Source: Sediminispirochaeta bajacaliforniensis DSM 16054 (GTDB lineage Bacteria > Spirochaetota > Spirochaetia > DSM-16054 > Sediminispirochaetaceae). From it: a stretch of DNA of 64,000 bases. The stretch lies in assembly GCF_000378205.1 (NCBI RefSeq), contig NZ_KB899413.1, positions 122,187 through 186,186 on the forward strand, in the 5' to 3' direction. This document shows positions 53,847 through 64,000 of this stretch, in pieces (the stretch's first letter is position 1; every line of letters starts with the position of its first letter). Both the position numbers and the translations under genes were made by a program. The notes beneath the pieces were generated by a model. The model saw only the letters and a list, made by a program, of their open reading frames with translations, ran no database searches and was not told the DNA's origin.

Positions 53847-54884
53847 CTATTTCCTTTCGAAAGAAAAACAGGCAAGACGATCCTGATAACCGATAAGAAG
53901 GCCGTGACTGGTTTTACCGAACCAGAATACCGGTCCCTTCATTCCAATCTCGAGAAAGGAAAAACCCTTATCATCAAAAAGTGAAAGATGGCCTTCCGAA
54001 CCGCCGACAAGAACCGCAGAGATCGACGGGTCTGAAAGATCACGACTGCCCAGATACCTCCCTGTGAGATTGTAGCGGCTAACGCCACCACTCAGTAGGT
54101 CCATGGTAAGAAGTGAGGTTCCTCTATCAAGACGCAGGAGAGAACCTCCACGGAGAAACTGAACCGAGGTTTGTCGAAGCAAAACTCCGGGCAGCTTCCA
54201 TTCGCTGCGAAGCTGCCATTGATCTTCGACCTTCTCATAAAGAGAAAGCTTCTGTGGTTCGATTCCGCGAACAAGTGCAAGGCGATCGGAAGCATCAGAA
54301 ACAGCCACCCCATAGACGACAGGCACGCCACTTGCCTCCGGCGCGAAGTGGGAGAGAAGAGCACCCTTCGAATCGAGGAGGTACGTGTCGCCATTGAGCG
54401 TCCCGAGGATTCGTCTATCAGGAGTATCGGAAAAAGCGGTAATAAGGGAGGGCACCTTTTTTACCCACAATACCTGACCGGAAAGACTAACCTCTTCAAT
54501 GGCCAGACGATCGGAAGCAACAAGATAAGAGCCCTGGGCGGTAAAAAAAGGTAACCATCCTGAAGGAACGATACCGGCTGCAGTGCCTCCGGCATCGTAC
54601 ATGCGCCCGCCGTAGGAAAATCCGCTCTTGTTCATGGCAAGCCGTTCTTTCCCCAAGGAGAAAAAGAGTAGTTTTCCTTCTTCGGTTACATACCCGAAAT
54701 GATCAGCGGTGGCAAAAGAGAGAACATCATCCCCCGCATGCCCGAGAACCTCCGACTGCCCGGCAACAACACGGCTCCAAACAGGAACCCCGGACAAGCG
54801 GGGCTCAATCGACCTTCCAAAAAGCAAGAGATAGACAAAAAGTAGCACAATAAAGAGAAAAATCGAAGTTTTGCGTCGCTTCAT
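53847..54884 (-). CDS. Membrane-anchored beta-propeller-like protein, function unknown
   Basis: 345 residues. One N-terminal transmembrane or signal-anchor segment (about 7-24) is followed by repeating beta-strand units (SGQVLWVKKVPSLITAFSD, RILGTLNGDTYLLDSKGALL, SAVLVGGSEGHLSLFDDKGF) resembling PQQ/WD-type propeller blades. It is likely periplasmic. It overlaps the preceding gene by 4 bp and precedes the LytM-like gene by 3 bp. The pair may form an envelope complex; no catalytic residues are evident. Confidence 0.7.
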   Translation of the reverse strand: MKRRKTSIFLFIVLLFVYLLLFGRSIEPRLSGVPVWSRVVAGQSEVLGHAGDDVLSFATADHFGYVTEEGKLLFFSLGKERLAMNKSGFSYGGRMYDAGGTAAGIVPSGWLPFFTAQGSYLVASDRLAIEEVSLSGQVLWVKKVPSLITAFSDTPDRRILGTLNGDTYLLDSKGALLSHFAPEASGVPVVYGVAVSDASDRLALVRGIEPQKLSLYEKVEDQWQLRSEWKLPGVLLRQTSVQFLRGGSLLRLDRGTSLLTMDLLSGGVSRYNLTGRYLGSRDLSDPSISAVLVGGSEGHLSLFDDKGFSFLEIGMKGPVFWFGKTSHGLLIGYQDRLACFSFERK

Positions 54885-55696
54885 AACCTGTTCGTACCCG
54901 AAGATTCCTGTCGCTTTCTATCGTTATCCATTTTTGTCTTCCACACATCAATTTTCTTTTTAATGTTTTCGGCTTCGGTAGAATCTCCCAAAAGAATATA
55001 TAAGCGCCTCAAAGCACTTAAATAACGTATGGCAAGTTTAAAATCATCGATTCTTCCGGTAGATAGTTCATATTTCTGACGATACCCATCGGCAGATTTT
55101 GCAAGAAGCCCCTTCACCAAATTAAGATGGCGCATTCGGCTTTCGTATCCCGCCTCCCGCGGATCCATCTTTGCAACAAAATTTTTGAGATCAAGTAAAT
55201 TCTTTGAAACGGTGGCAAAACGCCCTTCTATTTCAACAAAGGACCACTTCCATTTGCTGTTTTCACCGAAACCGTCTTTTACCGCATCAACGGCAAAACC
55301 CAATTTGCGAACAAGAAGCCAACGATTCTCGTCGTCGAATGAGCCTATCTTTTCCGCCTGTTCGGCATAATCGGAATAGGGCACATCAAGATAGCCCGTG
55401 ACTACTTCCTCGAGATAGATGATGGCTTTATAGCAGGCCTTTCTTGCATCGTTCAGAAATGCATCATTCCGAACGCCGAGAAGGGACATGGAGAGATTAT
55501 TCATCAACACATAGTAGGAAACCAAATTAAGGCTTTCGTCGACAAGGCGAAGTTTTTTATACCCTGCCCCCAACTCATCATTTTCAACGGTCTCCAACAA
55601 TTTCTTTTCACGCTGGAGGATCTGATCTACGGCAAGCTTATATTCCTTTATCTTCTCAAAATAGCGTCGCTTTGCTTCTCCGCTGACTTTTCCCAC
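54881..55696 (-). CDS. Hypothetical helical protein
   Basis: 271 residues, almost all helical with many Lys, Glu and Leu (YFEKIKEYKLAVDQILQREK) and no signal peptide or membrane segment. Its C-terminal part (FKLAIRYLSALRRLYILLGD) resembles TPR-like solenoids. I do not recognise a characterised family. It lies 20 bp after recN and overlaps the propeller gene by 4 bp, so it is co-transcribed with both. Confidence 0.65.
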   Translation of the reverse strand: MGKVSGEAKRRYFEKIKEYKLAVDQILQREKKLLETVENDELGAGYKKLRLVDESLNLVSYYVLMNNLSMSLLGVRNDAFLNDARKACYKAIIYLEEVVTGYLDVPYSDYAEQAEKIGSFDDENRWLLVRKLGFAVDAVKDGFGENSKWKWSFVEIEGRFATVSKNLLDLKNFVAKMDPREAGYESRMRHLNLVKGLLAKSADGYRQKYELSTGRIDDFKLAIRYLSALRRLYILLGDSTEAENIKKKIDVWKTKMDNDRKRQESSGTNRL

Positions 55697-55716
55697 GCTA
55701 AGCTCCTTGGATCCTG

Positions 55717-57405
55717 TTACAGCCGTCCAGAGGTTTCAAGCAAACGACGAGCGTGCTCCAATGACGCCTCTCCGCCGCTTGTACCCGACAGCATCCGGGC
55801 CACCTCGGCAACCCGTTCTTCCCGGGAAAGAGGATGCGTATCCGTCACGGTTCGCCCGTTTCGCTCCTGCTTTTCCACGATAACATGATTATCGGCTTGA
55901 ACAGCAATGGAGGCAAGATGTGTTATACAAAGGACCTGTTTTTTCTTTCCCAATTCGGCCAAATAGCGGGCAACGGCAACCGCAACCTCACCTCCGATGC
56001 CGGTATCAATCTCATCAAAAATAAGGGTTTGGACCTGATCGGTTTCCGACAGAACACTCTTTATTGCCAACATGACCCGGGAAAGCTCACCGCCGGAAGC
56101 AATATCCTTCAGAGGACGCTCGGGTTCCCCTACATTGGGACTGATGAGGAATTCGATTCTATCGTAACCGTGGGGTCCACAGGAAAGTTTTCCGCTCTTT
56201 CCTTCCCGATACCCCGTCGATACGGTAAAACGGACCTTCGGCATTCCGAGAAAACGCAACGCTTCACTGATTGCTTTCTCAAGACGGGAAGCGGCCTCCT
56301 TACGGCGACGGGAAAGCTCCCGTGCACGTTCGGCAAGGCGGCGCTCCGCCTCTTTGAGCTCCCCCTCCAGACGTGCAATCTCTTCATCCCGTCCGGCAAA
56401 GGCTTCCAGCTTTTTCCCGGCTTCTTCGCGATACGCCAAAACAGCTGCCGGATCTTCTCCATACTTTTTTTCGAGACGATGGATCGTCTGGAGCCGTTCT
56501 TCGCAGCGATCAAGGCGCTCAGGAGAAAAATCTACCGTCTGGAGATAATCACGAAGCGTTTGTTCGATATCTTCGATTTCATAGAAGGCATTTTCGATTC
56601 TGGTACTTTGCGTCAGCAACGAAGGGTCGATACCCGCAAGCGCAGAAACAACATGCATAGCTTCGCGAAGTTGAGAAAGGGCCCCACCCTTTGTCTCGGC
56701 CAAAACAGAGTGGCACTGTTCCAATAGCGAGAATAACTTCTCGCTTTGACTCAGCAGATCACGCTCTCGTGTCAATTCCTCTTCTTCTCCGGGGACGAGC
56801 TTACTCTCGTCAATTTCATGGATTGCATACTCAAGGATATCACGTTCACGAAGAAGATCCCGTTCATCGCTGCGAAGGCTCTCCACCTCCTTATGGAGGG
56901 ATGTAAGAGAGGTGAAAAGCGAAGCAACCTCGCCGGCAAGTTCTTCAAGGCCGGCAAAACGATCAAGGAGCAGCCGATGATTATCCACCGAAAAAAGGGA
57001 TTGGTGCTCATGCTGGCCGTGAAGATCAAAGAGGAAACCGGTCAGATCACGGAGGTCCTTCAGCGTTGCCGGCGTGGATTGAATAAAAGACGAACCACGG
57101 CCGTTACGCTTAAGCACCCTGCGAAGCAGCACCGCTCCCTCTTCGTCCGAGATATCGTGATCGGCCAGCCACCTCAGGGCTCCTTCACAAGAGTCGACCC
57201 GAACCATTGCAGCAATCTCAGCCTCTTCGCTACCGACTCGAATCGATTCGGTGTCCCCCTTGCCTCCAAGCAGAAGGGAAAGAGCCCCGATAAGGATCGA
57301 CTTACCTGCCCCGGTCTCACCGGAAAGGACCGTAAGATGTTCGGAAAAATCAAGATTCGCGGAATCGATCAAGGCATAACCACGGATCGTCAGCGTCTCA
57401 AGCAT
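55717..57405 (-). CDS. recN: DNA repair protein RecN
   Basis: 562 residues, an SMC-like ATPase for double-strand break repair. The N-terminal half-ATPase has Walker A GETGAGKSILIGALSLLLGG, and a long coiled coil spans about 155-360. The C-terminal half has the signature IASGGELSRVMLAIKSVL, Walker B QTLIFDEIDTGIGG and QVLCITHLASIAVQADNH. It overlaps the NAD kinase gene by 8 bp. RecN next to nadK is a frequent bacterial pairing. Confidence 0.95.
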   Translation of the reverse strand: MLETLTIRGYALIDSANLDFSEHLTVLSGETGAGKSILIGALSLLLGGKGDTESIRVGSEEAEIAAMVRVDSCEGALRWLADHDISDEEGAVLLRRVLKRNGRGSSFIQSTPATLKDLRDLTGFLFDLHGQHEHQSLFSVDNHRLLLDRFAGLEELAGEVASLFTSLTSLHKEVESLRSDERDLLRERDILEYAIHEIDESKLVPGEEEELTRERDLLSQSEKLFSLLEQCHSVLAETKGGALSQLREAMHVVSALAGIDPSLLTQSTRIENAFYEIEDIEQTLRDYLQTVDFSPERLDRCEERLQTIHRLEKKYGEDPAAVLAYREEAGKKLEAFAGRDEEIARLEGELKEAERRLAERARELSRRRKEAASRLEKAISEALRFLGMPKVRFTVSTGYREGKSGKLSCGPHGYDRIEFLISPNVGEPERPLKDIASGGELSRVMLAIKSVLSETDQVQTLIFDEIDTGIGGEVAVAVARYLAELGKKKQVLCITHLASIAVQADNHVIVEKQERNGRTVTDTHPLSREERVAEVARMLSGTSGGEASLEHARRLLETSGRL

Positions 57406-58252
57406 CCGAACCTCCCGACCAATTCAACTTCGACCTGAGGACCTCAAAGAAATTTCTCCTGTCCGAACGGACAAGGAGAGCCTTGCTGTGACTCTTTTCA
57501 AAAAAGACAAGGTCCCCTCCCTGAAGAGGGAAAACCTCCTGGCCATCTATAGAAAGGATAATATCGGTCCGCTGATCCTTTTTCACATTGATCTGTGCGA
57601 CATCATTTCCGGAAACGACAAGAGGACGATTCGAGAGGGTAAAGGGACAGATTGGGTTAATGATAAGGGCTTCCATTTCGGGATCAAGAATAGGGCCGCC
57701 GGCTGCGACGCTGTAAGCAGTCGAACCGGTGGGAGTGGCGACAATGACTCCGTCGGCTCGATAGCTTCCGAGTTCATTATGGTTGAGACGAAGATCCAAT
57801 TCCACCACTTTGGACATCCCATTTGCGCTGATAACCGCATCGTTCAAACCCGAAAAGGTCATAATTCGTTTTCCGCCTCGTTCCACTATAACCTTGAGCA
57901 TAACACGACGGGAAAGACCTAAGCCCCCCTGCCGATATCCTTCAAAGACCTCCCTCCATTCACAGGAGGAAATTTCGGTCAGAAATCCGAAATTACCGAG
58001 ATTGACAGCCAGAATGGGAACCCCAAGGTTGTCAAGAAGCCGTGCTGCATAGAGAACGGTTCCATCCCCACCAAGAGAAAAGGCAAAATCGACACCCTCG
58101 GTTGAAATATCCTCCGGCTTTCCGAAAAAACCGAAGGGAATGGCATCAATCCCTTGTTCCTGCAGGAAAAGAGCGATCTCATCCATCAGCACAGCGGCGG
58201 CCGGTTTTTGGAGATTTGCTATGATCAGCACTTTTCGAATAAGACGCTCCAT
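57398..58252 (-). CDS. nadK: NAD kinase
   Basis: About 284 residues. It phosphorylates NAD to NADP in the cytoplasm. The GGDGT motif is at 61-65 (FSLGGDGTVLYAARLL); the substrate loop GLNDAVIS and the conserved YRADGVIVATPTGSTAYSVA are present. ATG 58252 (MERLIRKVLIIANLQKP) matches the family start; the frame extends to 58453 inside the upstream gene without support. It overlaps recN by 8 bp. Confidence 0.95.
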   Translation of the reverse strand: MERLIRKVLIIANLQKPAAAVLMDEIALFLQEQGIDAIPFGFFGKPEDISTEGVDFAFSLGGDGTVLYAARLLDNLGVPILAVNLGNFGFLTEISSCEWREVFEGYRQGGLGLSRRVMLKVIVERGGKRIMTFSGLNDAVISANGMSKVVELDLRLNHNELGSYRADGVIVATPTGSTAYSVAAGGPILDPEMEALIINPICPFTLSNRPLVVSGNDVAQINVKKDQRTDIILSIDGQEVFPLQGGDLVFFEKSHSKALLVRSDRRNFFEVLRSKLNWSGGSDA

Positions 58253-58259
58253 GGTTCTC

Positions 58260-59273
58260 CTAAGGAAGAGTGGATAGTACTTTCGATATTTGTTCGGCCT
58301 GGCTCTTCCCAAGCATCGGATAGAGAGGGAACAGAAGGCAACGCAACATAAACTGCCGTGCCTTCGGGAATCCGTCATCCATGCTCTCCATGACCGAATC
58401 GGCAAAGGCGAGACAGGTTTCGACCCCTTTTTTCCGGGCATAGGAGCCGACATCTTTTACGCTACTTTCGATCATGATCGGAAAAGAGTAGTGAACATTC
58501 TCTCCCTCTCCCGGCTGGACCAACATGTTATGTCGTCCCTTCATGACCGCCTTTGAAAAAAGAGCTGCAAGTTCTTTTCGCCGTTCGAAATAGCCCTCGG
58601 ACTCTTTGAGCTGAACCAGGGCAAGGGCGGCACAGAAATCGGGCATCAGTCTGGCACACGAAGAGCCTTCAACCGATTGTTTCAGGCGTGAAAGCTGTTT
58701 ACGCCCTCTTGCGATCACGAGGGCCCCTTCGCCCGCAGTAATCAAATGATTCGGTTCAAGACCGATGACCGCATAATCCCCTGCGGTTCCACAAAGACGG
58801 GAACCATCGTGCCCTCCGAAAGCAGAAGTCACATCCTCAATCAACGGAACGCCAGCCTCCACAAGCGGCTCGGTTTCCGGAATAAAGCCAAGGGGATAGT
58901 GAAGAAGCACAGCCTTAGCCCCTTCCTCAATCGCCCGCAGGGCATCGGGAATAAAAAGAGAGCCGTTCTCCTCACTGACATCGATAATGGAGGCCTCGAG
59001 TCCAAAACGTGCAAGCTCATCGAGATAAAAGGCGGGAGAAAGAGCCGAAACAACGACAGAACTTCCAGGTTCGAGATCCAGGGAGGAAAGGGCAAGACCA
59101 ATGGCATCGGGGTAGGTCGCAAAAGCAAAGCCCCCGCCGGCGGAAAGCTTATCGGCAAATACCTTTACCAGCTCTTCGCCGACAGGTCCAGGGCCGATTA
59201 CGTCAGAAACAAGGGTAGTAAGTACGGAATCCATCTCTTTCCGCTTAATAGTGGGCCTGAAAACCGGGATCAT
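58260..59273 (-). CDS. DegT/DnrJ/EryC1-like protein with His at the PLP-lysine position
   Basis: 337 residues. The fold-type-I layout of DegT sugar aminotransferases is clear: FRPTIKRKEMDSVLTTL near the start, IEDVTSAFGG with the PLP-ring Asp147, and LEPNHLITAGEGALVI where family members have a Schiff-base lysine. Here that residue is His176, so a normal aminotransferase reaction is unlikely. The dehydratase ColD also uses His at this place. The substrate is unknown; no other sugar-nucleotide genes are adjacent. It lies between cheW (15 bp) and nadK (7 bp). Confidence 0.82.
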   Translation of the reverse strand: MIPVFRPTIKRKEMDSVLTTLVSDVIGPGPVGEELVKVFADKLSAGGGFAFATYPDAIGLALSSLDLEPGSSVVVSALSPAFYLDELARFGLEASIIDVSEENGSLFIPDALRAIEEGAKAVLLHYPLGFIPETEPLVEAGVPLIEDVTSAFGGHDGSRLCGTAGDYAVIGLEPNHLITAGEGALVIARGRKQLSRLKQSVEGSSCARLMPDFCAALALVQLKESEGYFERRKELAALFSKAVMKGRHNMLVQPGEGENVHYSFPIMIESSVKDVGSYARKKGVETCLAFADSVMESMDDGFPKARQFMLRCLLFPLYPMLGKSQAEQISKVLSTLP

Positions 59274-59288
59274 ATATGCGGCTCCGAA

Positions 59289-59771
59289 TTATTCGTTGAT
59301 ATATTCCAGCTGTTGCAACTCCTTGGGATCGAAGAGCCGAAGAATGTCAAGCATGATCAGATAACCGTCATCCCGGTTGAACACGCCTTGAATATATTCA
59401 GCACCGATTCCGGAGAGCATCTGAGGAGGAGGCTGCATTTTATTCAGATCGACGGTCACAACCCGCGATACTTTATCAATAATAATGCCGAGCTTCATTC
59501 CCTTGATATCGATAATAATAAAACCGCTGAGCAGTTCATCTTCTTCGCTAAGCTCAGCTCGTTTGAGATGAAAACGCTTATGCAGATTGATGATCGGAAT
59601 AATTTCACCACGTAGGTTGAAGATTCCCTCTACATACGAGGGAGCATTCGGAATAGGACGAGTCTCTTCGACCCTCACAATCCCATCCACCGACATAATA
59701 TTTATTCCGTAATGTTCTTCTCCTAGCTGGAAGCTGACCAGCTGCATTCGACGTTCTTCCTGTTCTACCAT
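59289..59771 (-). CDS. cheW: Chemotaxis adaptor CheW
   Basis: About 160 residues, a single CheW domain linking CheA to chemoreceptors. Family pattern: MQLVSFQLGEEHYGINIMSV, RPIPNAPSYVEGIFNLRGEI then IPIINLHKRF, and the C-terminal EYIQGVFNRDDGYLIMLDI. ATG 59771 was chosen because GGGAGGAG lies 2-9 nt upstream. A 76-bp gap separates it from the usp gene and contains a plausible promoter. It is the only cheW seen here; cheA is at the other end of the window. Confidence 0.93.
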   Translation of the reverse strand: MVEQEERRMQLVSFQLGEEHYGINIMSVDGIVRVEETRPIPNAPSYVEGIFNLRGEIIPIINLHKRFHLKRAELSEEDELLSGFIIIDIKGMKLGIIIDKVSRVVTVDLNKMQPPPQMLSGIGAEYIQGVFNRDDGYLIMLDILRLFDPKELQQLEYINE

Positions 59772-59793
59772 CTCTCCTCCCGATAGTCTTTTC

Positions 59794-59822
59794 AGCATAA
59801 ATGAGACGGGGTGATTTTGCAA
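59794..59822 (-). promoter_or_regulatory. Possible sigma70 promoter before cheW
   Basis: TTGCAA (59822-59817) and TATGCT (59799-59794) are separated by 17 bp in the 76-bp usp-cheW gap, 23 nt upstream of the cheW ATG. Both boxes match only four of six consensus bases, so support is modest. Confidence 0.4.
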
Positions 59823-59847
59823 TACTGATTTCGCACCCGCCAAAGAG

Positions 59848-60708
59848 TCAATACACGATAAGAACAGGAACTTCGCTTTTACGCAATACGATGGTCGTCG
59901 TCGAACCCAGAATATAGGCTACAATCTTATTCCGGCCGTGCGACCCAATCATAATCATATCGCTTTTTTCTCGCTTTGCAGCGGCAAGGACCTCATGTAC
60001 GGGAGATCCCTCGGTAAAAAGCATCTTCGGAGTGACACCGTGCTCTTCGAGAAAACGTCGTTCCTGTTCGTGCGAATCATTCTCCGAATTTCCCTCGGAT
60101 GCCGTCATCATAACAAGTTGATCCGTGGTTTCATGAAAATTATTGATATAATAACGCAAGGCGTTCTCGGCACTCCTGCTTCTGTCATAGGGAAAAAGAA
60201 TGCGCTCTATGGCCCAATGCTCCGCAGGACAGACAAGTACCGGACGAACGGAACGACGGACCAGATCCTCCGTTGTCGATCCTACCATATCACGTTTGTA
60301 TTGTGCGTTTTCGCCGCGCTGGCCAATGGCAATGAGATCGGCGCACCGCCCTCTCTCGGCTATAAGTTCGGCAGGAAAGCCTTCCTCTATCATTCCGTTA
60401 CATTCAAGCCCGGCATCCTCAGCCTCTTTTTCACACTGGCTAATAACCTTTTCGCCGAAACTACGGATATCGGCATGAATTTTTTCATAGAACTCCCTCA
60501 TTTGAGGATCTGGGGGTATATAGATACGTTCATACGAAATGTCGTAGGCTCCGCCGGTATACATATAGGGCATTTGGGTCTTCCGCCGGTCAATGACAAA
60601 GAGGGCTTCAATCGAAGCATTGTTCTTACGGGCTATATCGAGTCCGTAGCGCAAAGCACTCATAGAATGGGGGGAACCGTCTACAGCAACCAAAATATGT
60701 TTTATCAT
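59848..60708 (-). CDS. Tandem universal stress protein (two UspA domains)
   Basis: 286 residues made of two UspA domains (about 1-155 and 165-286). The second has a standard ATP-binding motif G-2x-G-9x-GST (GSHGRNKIVAYILGSTT). The first has ten rather than nine residues between the second Gly and GST (GQRGENAQYKRDMVGSTT), so its nucleotide binding may differ. A role in stress survival or regulation is assumed from the family. The start has GGAGG 5 nt upstream. It follows the rRNA terminator by about 67 bp and so has its own promoter or depends on read-through. Confidence 0.9.
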   Translation of the reverse strand: MIKHILVAVDGSPHSMSALRYGLDIARKNNASIEALFVIDRRKTQMPYMYTGGAYDISYERIYIPPDPQMREFYEKIHADIRSFGEKVISQCEKEAEDAGLECNGMIEEGFPAELIAERGRCADLIAIGQRGENAQYKRDMVGSTTEDLVRRSVRPVLVCPAEHWAIERILFPYDRSRSAENALRYYINNFHETTDQLVMMTASEGNSENDSHEQERRFLEEHGVTPKMLFTEGSPVHEVLAAAKREKSDMIMIGSHGRNKIVAYILGSTTTIVLRKSEVPVLIVY

Positions 60709-60782
60709 GCCCGCCTCCTTATACCTATATGGTAAAGAGCTGGAGCAATTAGATCAAGGATATGGGGAAGGGATAAAAAAAA

Positions 60783-60896
<114 letters not shown>

Positions 60897-60924
60897 AATA
60901 AAAACAAATCTTATTCACAAAGGT

Positions 60925-60946
60925 GGAAAGGATTACATGATAATAT

Positions 60947-60954
<8 letters not shown>
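60925..60954 (-). repeat. 3' arm of the pre-23S processing stem
   Basis: This segment is the near-perfect inverted complement of 63921-63949 at the other end of 23S; the two differ by two substitutions and one extra base over about 29 positions. In the transcript they would pair into a long double-stranded stem enclosing 23S, the classical RNase III processing substrate. Confidence 0.8.
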
Positions 60955-63920
<2,966 letters not shown>

Positions 63921-63928
<8 letters not shown>

Positions 63929-63949
63929 ATATTATCTTGCAATCCTTCC
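63921..63949 (-). repeat. 5' arm of the pre-23S processing stem
   Basis: The sequence just before and including the first bases of 23S pairs with 60925-60954 (see that entry). The shared core contains GATAATATGGTCAAGC. Confidence 0.8.
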
Positions 63950-63985
63950 CTGTCAGCTATACGACTCCTCGCCTTATAGCTCCCC

Positions 63986-63997
63986 TGTTAAAGAACA
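63986..63997 (-). promoter_or_regulatory. boxA-like antitermination element in the 16S-23S spacer
   Basis: The minus strand reads TGTTCTTTAACA, differing by one base from the E. coli rrn boxA (TGCTCTTTAACA) that binds NusB/NusE and prevents Rho termination in rRNA operons. It lies about 58 nt upstream of the 23S 5' end, as in other rrn spacers. The rest of 63929-64000 shows no tRNA; the 16S gene would be beyond the right edge. Confidence 0.7.
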
Positions 63998-64000
63998 ATG

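Overview
The window looks like a chromosomal segment of a free-living spirochete. It resembles the Spirochaetaceae (Sediminispirochaeta- or Spirochaeta-type), with moderate G+C. Three things support this. The motility genes follow the spirochete-specific order, including flbB, flbD, a FliY-type switch protein and fapA next to fliA. FlgE keeps the Lys165/Cys178 pair that spirochete hooks use for lysinoalanine cross-links. The run mraZ...ftsZ, xerD, TPR lipoprotein, dprA, xerC, hslVU, flgB... matches the order I remember from Borrelia and Treponema. The species cannot be fixed from sequence alone.

Layout. Almost everything lies on the minus strand, so transcription runs from high to low coordinates. 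(1) 60.8-64.0 kb: 3' part of an rRNA operon, with a boxA-like element, 23S and 5S rRNA, and a T-run terminator. (2) 52.1-60.7 kb: a housekeeping block of universal stress protein, cheW, a DegT-like protein, NAD kinase, recN, a spirochete hypothetical, a beta-propeller-like protein, a degenerate LytM protein and a methyltransferase. (3) 47.2-52.1 kb: an alpha-glucan module of DUF4912 protein plus GH57 branching enzyme (minus), divergent from a GH57/DUF3536 protein (plus). (4) 46.94-47.20 kb: a small plus-strand hypothetical. (5) 38.1-46.8 kb: a condensed division/cell-wall cluster mraZ-rsmH-ftsL-murF-mraY-ftsW-ftsQ-ftsA-ftsZ, without ftsI, murE/D/G/C or ddl. A likely sigma70 promoter and a 10-bp-periodic MraZ operator precede it. 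(6) 32.5-38.1 kb: xerD, TPR lipoprotein, dprA, xerC, hslV, hslU. (7) 7.9-32.5 kb: the flagellar operon flgB-flgC-fliE-fliF-fliG-fliH-fliI-fliJ-flbB-fliK-flgD-flgE-flbD-motA-motB-fliL-fliM-fliY-fliO-fliP-fliQ-fliR-flhB-flhA-flhF-flhG-(membrane protein)-fliA. (8) 0.7-7.9 kb: fapA, two small hypotheticals, a short Hsp70, a J-domain/HEAT protein and cheA. (9) 1-717: the 5' end of an EttA-type ABC-F gene that runs off the left edge.

From mraZ (46.77 kb) to the left edge, about 50 genes point the same way. Most neighbours overlap or sit within 30 bp, and no gap exceeds 100 bp. Division, recombination, proteolysis, flagellar assembly and a chaperone/chemotaxis tail are therefore probably co-expressed in long overlapping transcripts. 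No stretch longer than about 300 bases lacks a gene. I saw no insertion sequence, prophage, CRISPR array or tRNA.

The most interesting unexplained signals are: (a) two hairpins in the fla operon, before fliF and before fliO, with an identical 9-nt loop containing GGA, each followed by a GGA-containing Shine-Dalgarno; (b) the Hsp70/J-HEAT/membrane-HTH module at the end of the flagellar operon; (c) the MraZ operator; (d) a DegT-family protein with His in place of the PLP lysine; and (e) a LytM protein that has lost its active-site residues.
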